From Fusicatenibacter sp. (GTDB lineage Bacteria > Bacillota > Clostridia > Lachnospirales > Lachnospiraceae), in contig JALEOU010000041.1 of NCBI GenBank assembly GCA_022766945.1, forward strand, positions 1 to 64,000: a stretch of 64,000 nucleotides of DNA. The letters run 5' to 3'. Shown here piece after piece: positions 21,101 through 29,837 of the stretch (positions are counted from its first letter, which is position 1; each line of letters opens with the position of its first letter). A program made the position numbers and the translations under genes. A model generated the notes under the pieces. That model saw nothing but the letters and a program-made list of their open reading frames with translations, was not told the DNA's origin and made no database searches.

Positions 21101-23681
21101 TCTTTCCGCACTCTGTACAACGTGTCACTTCGTACTCGTCTTCTGTGCAGCTTGCAGGAATCGTAACGGTTTCATTGGAGTGGCTTGTACCAGTCAGATG
21201 GTCCATATCGATCGTGCCAACGATGTTCGCACTCCACATGAACTCATCGTTATCATTTTCTTCATCACTGTTATAGTAAGAGTTATAGGATGGCTCATAA
21301 TTGGTCTCAGCAAACTGATAGCCATAGCTGCTGTAGTCCGTCAGTTTTCCGAACTTCTTACCGGAGATAAATGCATAGTTTGTTGCTACAGAAACATACA
21401 TCTTGCCGTCATCTTTGATCGTCATGTCAGCGATCGGCGGATTCTGTACGGTGATGCCGTTCGTTCCTGGATCTTCATTTGTCATGGTAAATGCAAGACC
21501 GCCAAGACCGTTGGACATATCACGTTTGCCGCTTACTTCGGTATACTCGATCAGTTTCACAACCTCACCGGTCTCCAGATCATAGGAGAGTACGCAGTTG
21601 GAAAGGCTGAAATAAATCTTTCCGTCATAATATGCACAGGAGATAGAGATGGAAGGATACTCTACTACGTAGTTTTCATGCTCCTCATACAGTTCTGCAA
21701 TCAGTGCATTGTCTTCCAACTCGCCGCTTGTCGGATTGTATACCTGTCCATTGTTGAAATCAATCAGGCTTGCATAGGATTCACTGCCATCATCCATAGA
21801 CTTATTGTCATGGTAAACAATTTTGTATTCTGTATCGGTAAACAGGCCTTCAAAGTCCATACTGAAATCATTATCTGCGGCTCTGCTGCCGGAACCTGTA
21901 CCATCATCATCGTACTCTCTCATGATTTCCAGCAGATCGGTGGAATCATAGAGATAATAAATCTTATCACCAACCCAATACGGCTGGCTCTTTACAAAGG
22001 CAACCCATGCCTCTTCATAAGTCTGATCCGTTGCAATACCCTCATACAAGGTACGGATTTCCTTAAAGTTATCCTCGTACATCTCACGGCAGGAGGTATC
22101 ACTGAACATGAAATACAGATGATTTACATTGCCGTCAGTCTCCACCCGGTCACGGTTCATACACTCTACATAGATATCCACATAGCAGGGATCTACATAG
22201 TACCAATTGCCGTCCAGTTTCACTGCGTTCCAGTAATGAGCTTCGCCAAACGGAGCTTCCTCGCCAAACATGGTAACATTGGCATCAAAGATAATCTTTA
22301 CATAGTCGGCAATCGCAGCGCAGTTTTCGCTCCACTTGTAGTTGCCGTCTTCATCCTTTACCGGATTGCCTTCGTCATCCATTTCATAGTTCAGCTCTGT
22401 GTAGGATTTCCAGTTGGAAGCATCATCCAGATCCGTTGCTCCATCCTTCAGATAAATCTCCGGATGTGCACACTGCAGAAGATAAGCATATACATCCGCA
22501 TAGCCGAAGCATACTGCTTTCTTATTCACAAATACGCCGACCTGATTGGAGCCCCACATACCTACGATCGAGGAAGCAAGAGATGCAGCCTGCTGCTCAC
22601 CGCTGCCGTTTTCTTCGTCTACATCTACCATGAAAGCTTCTGCCTGTGCATTAGCCTGTGCTTCCGCAGTATCTTCATCAAAACCATAATTTAACAGGGC
22701 ATCTTTCGCTGCATCATGCACCTGAGTTTTGATCATATTATATGCACAATTATACGCATAAGTATAAAGCTTGTTTTCTGCCGGTTCCGGCTCAACCATT
22801 TCATCCATGATGTAGTCCATGGCGAACTGGCAGTTGTTTGCAAGCCAGTCGTTGATGGCCAGGTACTCCTGCATTTCTGTCATACCGTCTTTGAGAACAG
22901 ACAGAGCCTCGTTTCTTCCGGCAATGACCTCATCTTTGTATTCACTTACAGCAAACTGTGTACCCAGATAATACAGCTGAATGATACCGGAAAGTACATC
23001 GTATCCGATATAACCTGCCTGTGCATACTCTTCCGGAATGCTTGCCACATCCAGAAGGGAACCGATCGGGCTGGAATTTGTATCTCTGGTGGTGTTATAC
23101 GGTACCTGAACACCGAACATATCTGCATTATCTTCATAGAGCTGCAGGTACTGTGCATACATGCCCAGCAGCTGCTGACTCTGCTCTTCGGTCAGATTGT
23201 ATACGGTTGCGTTCTCTTCCAGCTCTTCAGCAGCCATGGCAACCATCGGATCCATCTCTACTTCTGCTGTGGTAACAGTACCATCAGAATCTGTCTCATA
23301 TGTAACATCCACTGCACTGGCCATGTTGGTCTCAGCCAACACTTCCTCTGTGGTAGCGGTCACTTCTTCTTCCGAAACATTGTAGCGGGACAGATCTGTC
23401 GTGTCATTGTAGCCATTAAAGATTGCATCTTTAATCGCAGCTTTCAGCCCACTGTAATCTGCAGTGCTGCTTTCCTCATCTTCTGTCAGTGAGGAAATGA
23501 TCCTGGCAGATGCCAGATTTGTCTCAGCGGTCACACTCAGTGTGATCTCGTCGGAAGCGGCAGCTGATTCCGCAGAATCCTCAGGTGCTGCTGAGACAAC
23601 CATCGCAGTAGGTGTCATACTGCTTACCACCATGGCAAATGCGATAAAGCCGGCGGTAAGCTTCTTGGCATATTTTTTCAT
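18150..23681 (-). CDS. Very large secreted surface protein: signal peptide, transglutaminase-like core, tandem repeats, CxxC modules, three C-terminal SLH domains
   Basis: Start MKKYAKKLTAGFIAFAMVVSSMTPTAMVVSAA at 23681 (RBS aaaggaaag). KKAVCFGYADVYAYLL...EAHYWNAVKLDGNWYYVDPCYVD gives a Cys-His-Asp arrangement. Three C-terminal SLH repeats (NPFVDVNEDDYFYDAVLWAVKKGITTGYDESHFVPLDNCTRAQVVTFLWR and two more). Confidence 0.93.
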   Translation of the reverse strand: MKKYAKKLTAGFIAFAMVVSSMTPTAMVVSAAPEDSAESAAASDEITLSVTAETNLASARIISSLTEDEESSTADYSGLKAAIKDAIFNGYNDTTDLSRYNVSEEEVTATTEEVLAETNMASAVDVTYETDSDGTVTTAEVEMDPMVAMAAEELEENATVYNLTEEQSQQLLGMYAQYLQLYEDNADMFGVQVPYNTTRDTNSSPIGSLLDVASIPEEYAQAGYIGYDVLSGIIQLYYLGTQFAVSEYKDEVIAGRNEALSVLKDGMTEMQEYLAINDWLANNCQFAMDYIMDEMVEPEPAENKLYTYAYNCAYNMIKTQVHDAAKDALLNYGFDEDTAEAQANAQAEAFMVDVDEENGSGEQQAASLASSIVGMWGSNQVGVFVNKKAVCFGYADVYAYLLQCAHPEIYLKDGATDLDDASNWKSYTELNYEMDDEGNPVKDEDGNYKWSENCAAIADYVKIIFDANVTMFGEEAPFGEAHYWNAVKLDGNWYYVDPCYVDIYVECMNRDRVETDGNVNHLYFMFSDTSCREMYEDNFKEIRTLYEGIATDQTYEEAWVAFVKSQPYWVGDKIYYLYDSTDLLEIMREYDDDGTGSGSRAADNDFSMDFEGLFTDTEYKIVYHDNKSMDDGSESYASLIDFNNGQVYNPTSGELEDNALIAELYEEHENYVVEYPSISISCAYYDGKIYFSLSNCVLSYDLETGEVVKLIEYTEVSGKRDMSNGLGGLAFTMTNEDPGTNGITVQNPPIADMTIKDDGKMYVSVATNYAFISGKKFGKLTDYSSYGYQFAETNYEPSYNSYYNSDEENDNDEFMWSANIVGTIDMDHLTGTSHSNETVTIPASCTEDEYEVTRCTECGKIEAETTVENEAETTNEGEDDENTDGEEIDPKDVATLSITIKDGEGGDANIVGTDTLTHVREKKEEGTGEADEPEAIDETDDTVETEETSYTFTEAEITEKVKGITLTAGYVLSDSNSYKAETVEYGASKEVSYFAEKETAYATLKIEVQAVVEDGKVITVGSTTMSSTDEGKKGDPYTFSGKDIQTTVEGLTLEEGYVLAENKFEDVEVAYGSTGDKTYDAEKQIAELPAVLNITIQAGEGENVLTVGSDTMTANGPEGETATFTAAEIQAKVEAIELTDGYILADNVYSEETVAYGASKDLTFYAQEKNQPATLVISVVIGEGDQAQEVASDSLSKVGEVGSSYTFPAADIQAKAESIELPENYELAAFDYQDETVPYGESKTITLTAVITQAKASVVITVYDSATMDDDDTDPTVLVETPLEEVGDKGTTKEYSVEDIKNAVAEELEAMRYTLDEDSLPKEAVTATYGGESVPVELTATEIPTGTGHRYITFNETYYTKVDKEDANSAWNTGTSYVCIDCGHAFELDEDDETIEDNLRSNDVLLTDEEVAAYAENLTEVWTWSTDGTEASLYLVPTELMDHRFDCVWENESLSKRGLATVTGDCETGEFKATVTLNGKEYTGTKTLDAHNHSYLNQEETDDEGNVTQEAAVQWTWADDYSSAEVSFTCDVCGKTRTEKVSGDAIEKSSSEPTCTEAGSNTYKATVTVDEVNYISSRTEETDPATGHNYGDDEPVWTWGEQAEDGSYNSATATFTCTVCGEEVTEEAVITKEIDREAGKTIFTATVTVNDKEYTDTKEVDKIIDSENPFVDVNEDDYFYDAVLWAVKKGITTGYDESHFVPLDNCTRAQVVTFLWRTVGKPDVETDENPFVDISEDDYYYTAVLWAYENGITKGMDETHFAPNENVTRGQFVTFMYREKGEPEYSVENPFEDVKEDEYYTDAVLWAYENGITTGTDATHFAPEDNSTRGDVVTFLYRGYAEE
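18165..18690 (-). repeat. Three SLH-domain-encoding repeats, ~185 bp period
   Basis: Near-identical DNA (cattttcatatgcccaaaggactgca...) and protein (NPFxDxxEDxYYxxAVLWAYENGITxGxDxTHFAPxxNxTR) repeats. Confidence 0.9.
19650..21010 (-). repeat. About five degenerate ~70-90-aa tandem repeats in the surface protein
   Basis: Repeated frame L-x-I-x-I-x-x-G-E-G...VGSDTMT...YTFxAxDIQxKVExIxLxxGYxLAxNxYxxETVAYGxSKxxTFxAEK. Confidence 0.8.
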
Positions 23682-23847
23682 TTTCTTACCCTTTCCTTTA
23701 AAAATGAAATTTGATTGTTGCGTTGGATTTTTCCATCTGAACCGGATGAATGCAGTTTCAGAAACGTTTTTACGGACCGTGCCTCCATGCAGACACAGCG
23801 CAAATTCCGATTTTGCATACCGCATTCAATAGTTCCATGCTCTCAAA

Positions 23848-23944
23848 AATCCAATATCTCAGCCAGTAAAGTCTCCTTCTGCCACATGCTTATTAAATTC
23901 TTAGTATACACTGGCTTCGTTCTTATTGGCTGAAATATTGGATT
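23848..23944. repeat. 18-bp inverted repeat (17/18) flanking a 61-bp spacer upstream of the SLH surface protein gene
   Basis: 23848-23865 aatccaatatctcagcca; 23927-23944 tggctgaaatattggatt, whose reverse complement is aatccaatatttcagcca. Confidence 0.85.
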
Positions 23945-24300
23945 CTCAGACTGAAATTATCCCTGTTCACATGAAAAACCCAAGTAATTAATAGTTACTT
24001 CGGATTCACCGGATCTGCACCGTTCCGATGTCCCCCTCTCTCATCCGAAGTCCCCCTCAGACAGAGTTCTGGTATCATCGCTTTACTCTTGCAAACAGAA
24101 ACTGTTCATTTATTAAGACATTCATGTTCTGTTCGGGCATTTCACGTGCGATGCACCTTAACATTAGGTTACCACGATTTGGGAAATATATCAAGTAATA
24201 AATCAAAGAAGTTACATGAAGTTGCCGTATCGGTTACTGTTCAGGTGTCACAGGAAACAGCTGTACAAAAACAGAATCTCGAAAGCAGACCCTTGAGATC

Positions 24301-24543
24301 TTACTCCTCAAGCAATGCGATCACCAGTTCGCACAGATCGTTGGCTGTCCGCACCGTCCTCAGACGGGAGGCCGGTATCTCCAGATCGAAGGTATCCTCC
24401 AGTTCCCCGAGCATGACAAAAACCTCCACGGAAGACAGCCCCAGGTCTCCAAACAACTCCGTTTCTTCTGTGACAGTCTGCTCAGTTTCTGTAGAGCTTA
24501 TGATTACCTCCAGCACTTTTTCCTTTACTTCCTGTACTGTCAT
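24301..24543 (-). CDS. Acyl carrier protein
   Basis: 80 aa, acidic, DLGLSSVEVFVMLGELEDTFDLEIP with candidate phosphopantetheine Ser. Confidence 0.85.
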   Translation of the reverse strand: MTVQEVKEKVLEVIISSTETEQTVTEETELFGDLGLSSVEVFVMLGELEDTFDLEIPASRLRTVRTANDLCELVIALLEE

Positions 24544-26037
24544 CTATGCATTTCCTCCCATTCTGTCATGACGGATCAGTTTTCCTGATGCCGTCTTTTC
24601 CAGCGGTATCTCTGAAAATTCTGTTTTTTGTATCTGTTTATAGAGCGGCACACTTTCATTATAGTTTTTCACAGCATTTTGAATGATTTCTCTTACAGCT
24701 TTCTTTTCTTTCTCTGTGCTGTTCTTCGAATACTGCGGATAAATCCAGGCGGTAATCCGGTTTTCCTTTTCCCCGACTCTGATTTCTCTGATTTCCCTGC
24801 AGGCGGCAAACCGGCTTTCAATCTCCTCAGGGCTCACATTTTCCCCGTTGGAAAGAATGATCAGATTTTTCTTTCTCCCGATCAGGTACAGATACCCATC
24901 CTCATCCTGCCAGCACAGGTCTCCGGTGGCATACCATCCATCCCTCAGCACCTCTCCGGTACTTTTCTCGTCCCCGTAATACCCCATCATCACCGATGCG
25001 CTGCGCAGATACAGTTCTCCGTCCACAATCTTGACTTCCATTCCTTTCGGCGGTTTGCCGATAGTATCAGGGCGATCCGGCGTCATCTCCCACAGAAAAC
25101 CGATCCCTCCGGCCTCGGATGCGCCGTATCCCTGCAATACTGTAATCTTCCGGTCCAGAAACGTTTGCAGCGTTTCACTTTCAAATGTGGCACCGCCGCA
25201 GTGAATGCTGCGCAGTTTCCAACCCAGCGCACTCCCGTTTTGTCCTCCCTTTTTTACTTTCCTTGCAAGCATCGGCAGCATGGACGGCACAACCGCCACA
25301 TAATCCGGCTTCATTTCCTCCAGACAATGGTAGAAATATTTCAAATCATCAGCAATACAGATCGTGATTCCAAGATACATGGTATTCAGAATCATTACAA
25401 ATCCGGCCATATGATGAAACGGCAGGACTGCCAGAAATGCTTCAAAATGCCGGTCATTGATTTCGCTTGCAATTCCCGCAATCATACCGCTCTCCGACAT
25501 CATCACCGCTTTGCTTTTGTCCGTAGTCCCTGAAGTAAAAAAAATACAGGAGAGATCTTCCGGTTTTCTTCTCCGAATACGCAGTTGTTCGCTCTCCCAA
25601 GCTGCAGGATCCATCCGAAGGGATTCCCGCTCATACGAATCAGCCATGGGAATTTTCCGCAGATGATCCGCACAGTTCATCCGGCAAACCGCCTCTCCGG
25701 CCATATCATCATATACGATCGCATCCGGTTCTACCCTCTCAAATAGTTCCTCCAATGCATCTGCCGGCAGTTCCCGGTCGAAAAGTACCGCCACAGATCC
25801 CGACCAGAATACAGCACAGAGTGTTGCCAACCATTCCCAGCTGTTTCTTCCCATAATGCCGATTTTCTTTCCGCCAAGCCCATTGTGCAGAAAATATGCG
25901 GATTTTTTGCGGATCTGCGCGAAAAAGGCTTCTGTGGATATCTCCATCACTTTTCCGTCTTTCCGATAACGGATCAGGCATTTTCCCGTAAGCTTATGTT
26001 CCATCTGCTCCAAAAGCTGTCTCATCGTCTCCGTCAT
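24544..26037 (-). CDS. AMP-dependent acyl ligase/synthetase (ANL superfamily)
   Basis: CIFFTSGTTDKSKAVMMS, VLQGYGASEAGGIGF, WYATGDLCWQDEDGYLYLIGRKKNLIILSNGENVSPEEIE. Start MTETMRQ at 26037 chosen because of ATGA overlap with the upstream stop. Confidence 0.9.
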   Translation of the reverse strand: MTETMRQLLEQMEHKLTGKCLIRYRKDGKVMEISTEAFFAQIRKKSAYFLHNGLGGKKIGIMGRNSWEWLATLCAVFWSGSVAVLFDRELPADALEELFERVEPDAIVYDDMAGEAVCRMNCADHLRKIPMADSYERESLRMDPAAWESEQLRIRRRKPEDLSCIFFTSGTTDKSKAVMMSESGMIAGIASEINDRHFEAFLAVLPFHHMAGFVMILNTMYLGITICIADDLKYFYHCLEEMKPDYVAVVPSMLPMLARKVKKGGQNGSALGWKLRSIHCGGATFESETLQTFLDRKITVLQGYGASEAGGIGFLWEMTPDRPDTIGKPPKGMEVKIVDGELYLRSASVMMGYYGDEKSTGEVLRDGWYATGDLCWQDEDGYLYLIGRKKNLIILSNGENVSPEEIESRFAACREIREIRVGEKENRITAWIYPQYSKNSTEKEKKAVREIIQNAVKNYNESVPLYKQIQKTEFSEIPLEKTASGKLIRHDRMGGNA

Positions 26038-27122
26038 TTTGTTATTCTCACCTTCCGCCGTTTCTTTTTCCATCGCTTCCATTTTCTTTTGCCAAAAACC
26101 AGTATAAGATACATCAGGTACATAACCACGCATCTTCCGCAAAAACCAAGGATCACGCACAGCCACGGCTGATCCGGAAAGATCCATGCCAGACGATGCC
26201 ACGGAAAAATAATCTTCTCATAGGCGTGCAGGCATACCACCCAGATTGAGCAAAAGCCAATCTCCTCGATTACAGCCGTCACTTTCCCGCCATCCACCCG
26301 GTTTTTCCAGCCGGCATACAGGCGAAGGAGGAGAAATCCCACACAAAAAGATCCTGCCAGGTCGAGTAGTCCAAAACGCCAGATCCCTGCAACCATATTG
26401 ACTTCTCCGAATGCCGCAGCAGCGGTGCCAAGTATGAGCAGCCCCCACATCCAGACCGGCAGCTTTTTCTCCAGCAGATTGCGTTTTCGGATCTGGTCTC
26501 CTGCGGCCAGGTATCCAACAGCCTGCAGCCCCATCGGAAAGCAGAAAGGCCAGACCTTCGACAGCCGAATCAGTACAAAGCTGCAAAGAATGCACAAAAG
26601 AATCATCACTGCCTGAAGATTTTCCGATCGGAACTGCATAATCTGGTTGTACAGGATCCATCCTCCAAACAGAGCCAGAAGGAACCAGAGAATACTGACG
26701 GACTCGATCGGAATTCCAAGAAAGCTGCCGCCGCCCTCCGCATTCAGCCCAAACAGATAGGTCAGAATCAGTTCTCCTCCATGTTCCAGAAAAGAGCGTT
26801 TTTTTCCGATTGCAAGCAAAAGCTTTGTTGCCAGAACCGCCGCAGCGGTCAGATAATAGGGACGCAGCAACAGCTTTTTTTGAATGGAAAAGCATTTCCC
26901 GGGACTTCGCCGATAGAATCCGAACCCACTGATCATGAAAAACATTGCGATGATACCGCCGCCCAGCACACTGCCCGCTCCCGCGAACAAACCATACCCA
27001 TGCCCCGGAGAATAAAACAGGTTCACGGAATGTCCTGCCACAATCAGGATCATTCCAAGCCCCCGCGCAAGATGAAAATATCCCAGACATTCACTTTTCC
27101 GCTGACGCTGTTCCATACACAT
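26034..27122 (-). CDS. Acyltransferase-3 family membrane protein
   Basis: YFHLARGLGMILIVAGHSVNLFY...GGGIIAMFFMISGFGFYRR, then multiple TM segments; RBS aaaggagtt before ATG at 27122. Confidence 0.85.
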   Translation of the reverse strand: MCMEQRQRKSECLGYFHLARGLGMILIVAGHSVNLFYSPGHGYGLFAGAGSVLGGGIIAMFFMISGFGFYRRSPGKCFSIQKKLLLRPYYLTAAAVLATKLLLAIGKKRSFLEHGGELILTYLFGLNAEGGGSFLGIPIESVSILWFLLALFGGWILYNQIMQFRSENLQAVMILLCILCSFVLIRLSKVWPFCFPMGLQAVGYLAAGDQIRKRNLLEKKLPVWMWGLLILGTAAAAFGEVNMVAGIWRFGLLDLAGSFCVGFLLLRLYAGWKNRVDGGKVTAVIEEIGFCSIWVVCLHAYEKIIFPWHRLAWIFPDQPWLCVILGFCGRCVVMYLMYLILVFGKRKWKRWKKKRRKVRITK

Positions 27123-27130
27123 GAACTCCT

Positions 27131-28567
27131 TTATTTTATCTTTTTGATCACTCCAAGCAGCTGTCTGCGAAATGCAAAAAGCAGAACTGCCTCCAGTGCC
27201 AGAATCACGTAGCGAAGAGAATTCATACGGTACATGGCAAGGGAAACAAAGGTCAGAAGGATCACTACAACCGCCGACAAAAGCAGCAATTTTACCGGGA
27301 ACACTGCTTCCCTTACCTGATTCTTCCTGCAAGCCCTCTTCATCAGCAGGAAATGCAGCCAGGACAGCAGTAAATAGCACACAAGTGTCGTCCATCCGGC
27401 GGCAAGATAGCCATACCGGGGAATATAAACTGCATTCAAAATCACATTTGCTGCGGAACAGAGAATCGAAATCGCCATGATTCCTCTGTTCTCATTGAAA
27501 TACATTTCCACGCTCGCAAACAGCATGTACAGAAAGACAAAAAACACACTGGATGCGACCGGAGGAATGATCCAGATGGCCTCATAGTATTCCCTGGTCG
27601 CCATGATTTTGACCAGATCCGGAGCAAACGCACTCATTGACAGTGTGGCAGCTCCGATCAGAAGGCACAGGACGCCCATTGTGTTTCGAATTTCTCCATA
27701 CTGTTCTGCCTTCAGCTTTTTATACAGCCAGGGATGAAATGAACCATTGATCGCCGATACCAGAAGCTGCATAATCGTCGCTGCCGAATAGGCCACACTG
27801 TAGATGGCAGCTTTTCCGCTGCCTTCATAGTAATTAATCATAATCCTGTCGGACTGATTCAGTACAGATTGTGAAACATAATAGAAAAACAGCGGAAGAT
27901 TAAATTCCAGTGCAAATTTCCAGTAGTCTTTCTTATAAAAAGTCTTTCCCCGCCGAAACAGCACCACCATAAAAATCAGTCCGAAAAAAGCCTGCACAAG
28001 AACGGATGCAATAATGCGTGCCTCCGCGCGATATGCGGTATTTAAAACGGCAATTACCGCAATCAGCGGATTCAGAATGGTGCTGATCATCGTCACAATC
28101 ACCGGGTACCGATACCTGAAATCAAAGCGCTCCCGGTTCGTCCAGAGCATCAGCGGTGAATGAAAGAACAGCTGAACAAACATCAGCGCCATAAGCAGAC
28201 TGCTAAGTCCCGTCAAACGATTGATCGGCCGGTGAAACAGTACATACAGTGCTGCAGAGATGCATGTCAGGATCATAATCAGTCCGAGCATCGACGAAGT
28301 ATATCCGTCCTTATCCTCTTCGTTGCGGATCAGCCCATTATTAAATCCCTCATAGGGAATCTTCAGAGATGTAAAAAGCAGAAAGATTTCAAACCAGGCA
28401 AAATAGACGTTACAGACTCCGTATTCCTCACTTGTCAGCAGTCTGGTAAAGATAGGCACTGTAAGAAACGCGGTTCCTCTCTGCAGGAAGTTACAGATGG
28501 TAAACCATACGGAAGTCCTGGCAGCGCTGGACATCTTCCGATTGGTACTTTTCAGTTTTGTTTTCAC
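27131..28567 (-). CDS. Polysaccharide flippase (Wzx-like)
   Basis: ARTSVWFTICNFLQRGTAFLTVPIFTRLLTSEEYGVCNVYFAW; polytopic. Confidence 0.9.
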   Translation of the reverse strand: MKTKLKSTNRKMSSAARTSVWFTICNFLQRGTAFLTVPIFTRLLTSEEYGVCNVYFAWFEIFLLFTSLKIPYEGFNNGLIRNEEDKDGYTSSMLGLIMILTCISAALYVLFHRPINRLTGLSSLLMALMFVQLFFHSPLMLWTNRERFDFRYRYPVIVTMISTILNPLIAVIAVLNTAYRAEARIIASVLVQAFFGLIFMVVLFRRGKTFYKKDYWKFALEFNLPLFFYYVSQSVLNQSDRIMINYYEGSGKAAIYSVAYSAATIMQLLVSAINGSFHPWLYKKLKAEQYGEIRNTMGVLCLLIGAATLSMSAFAPDLVKIMATREYYEAIWIIPPVASSVFFVFLYMLFASVEMYFNENRGIMAISILCSAANVILNAVYIPRYGYLAAGWTTLVCYLLLSWLHFLLMKRACRKNQVREAVFPVKLLLLSAVVVILLTFVSLAMYRMNSLRYVILALEAVLLFAFRRQLLGVIKKIK

Positions 28568-28581
28568 AGCATCATCTCCTG

Positions 28582-29832
28582 TTATGGCTGTTTTTGGATT
28601 TTTTGCTCTGCAAATAAAAAGCCGATCCAGAATCCAAAGGGAACTGAGATAGGGTTGGCAAATGCCGATTCACTGCTGCTGGAAATCAAAAGATACAAAA
28701 GTAACAGCAGTGCTGCTGCATAGGCTCCTTTGTGCCATTTCAGAGTTTTCACCTTTTTCACAAAAATCACGAGCGCCCCGATAAATGCCGCAAAGCCAAA
28801 GCAGCCGCACTGGCCCAGAATCATCGGCCAGAAGGTATCCGAGACAAAGTCGTGATAATTTGGTGAAAGTCCCCACACGCCGGCCATCCGGTACATCCCA
28901 TATACGGGCGAGTACGGATCCGTGGAAAATGCTGAACCGTAGGTTCCCCATCCCGTTCCAAACGGAAAATGGTCGATGGCAAGAAAAGGTGCTCCGATGG
29001 TAAGTACCGCCCGGGCAGATTCCACTCCCATCATATAATAGTAGCTGACAATCTGATAGATCGCCGCGGCGGCAGCGATTGCAACCACACAAAATGCTGC
29101 TGCTTTTACTTTTGTGCTGATCTTCTGACGCTTATAAAATACCAGCAAAAAGATGACTACAATGCAGGCTGCCGCACCCATCGATTTTACTCTCCGGGTA
29201 CTGATCATGACAAATGCCAGCATGGCAAGCGGAAGGATAATCCGCTTTTGCTTTTCTTCATAGTACCACAGATAAATCGCAGAGAGAAACACACACTCTC
29301 CCACCAGAATCGTATAGGCAGAATAGAACAGTTTCACCGCCCTCATGCCCGCGCGGGTTTCCGTAGAAAAGATCCCAAAGCAAAGATCCACGATGCAAAG
29401 GACAAACAAAATCAGGGTAATCCAGTTGAGCACCGGCCACAGTTTCTGCTTCAGGCTGGAAAAATCCAGCTCTTCCCTGGCAAAAAGCAGAAACGAAACA
29501 CCGCAGGCAAGGAAAAATTTCAGATTGACATAAGCATCCTTGGCGGTATTTGCAAGCGGCTGATAGTGATAGCGGAAATATCCACCCCACCCGAACATCC
29601 AGAATGCGGCAAGAAAAGTGAGAAAGAGACGATTCTCCCTGGTCCATGTAAAGGTTCTCTTCTTACAGATCAGATCCAGAAAGAAAGCCGGAAAAAATAA
29701 AAAGGCGAATGCCTCATCCAGATAGGAAAATGTTGTAAACCACTGCTGCAGACGGTTCTGCAGCAAAAATAAAAGGATCAAAACCAGGCACAGTCCGGTT
29801 TTTCTCGCCGTTACAGATTTACTATTGCTCAT
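28582..29832 (-). CDS. O-antigen polymerase/ligase-like membrane protein
   Basis: Polytopic; FGTGWGTYGSAFSTDPYSPVYGMYRMAGVWGLSPNYHDFVSDTFWPMILGQCGCFGFAAF resembles Wzy/WaaL periplasmic loops. Start MSNSKS (29832) preferred. Confidence 0.75.
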   Translation of the reverse strand: MSNSKSVTARKTGLCLVLILLFLLQNRLQQWFTTFSYLDEAFAFLFFPAFFLDLICKKRTFTWTRENRLFLTFLAAFWMFGWGGYFRYHYQPLANTAKDAYVNLKFFLACGVSFLLFAREELDFSSLKQKLWPVLNWITLILFVLCIVDLCFGIFSTETRAGMRAVKLFYSAYTILVGECVFLSAIYLWYYEEKQKRIILPLAMLAFVMISTRRVKSMGAAACIVVIFLLVFYKRQKISTKVKAAAFCVVAIAAAAAIYQIVSYYYMMGVESARAVLTIGAPFLAIDHFPFGTGWGTYGSAFSTDPYSPVYGMYRMAGVWGLSPNYHDFVSDTFWPMILGQCGCFGFAAFIGALVIFVKKVKTLKWHKGAYAAALLLLLYLLISSSSESAFANPISVPFGFWIGFLFAEQKIQKQP

Positions 29833-29837
29833 ACTTA

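Noticed and set aside
20928-22694. 588-aa plus-strand ORF
   Set aside because: Fully antisense to the large SLH surface protein gene, Cys/Ile-rich without domain features; best explained by composition of the sense gene.
26218-27090. 290-aa minus-strand ORF overlapping the acyltransferase
   Set aside because: Alternative frame of the acyltransferase-3 gene; no membrane pattern or domain, whereas the 26034-27122 frame has clear motifs and RBS.
27123-27395. N-terminal extension of the 26034-27395 ORF
   Set aside because: Overlaps the flippase CDS in another frame; the ATG at 27122 has a good RBS and begins the domain.
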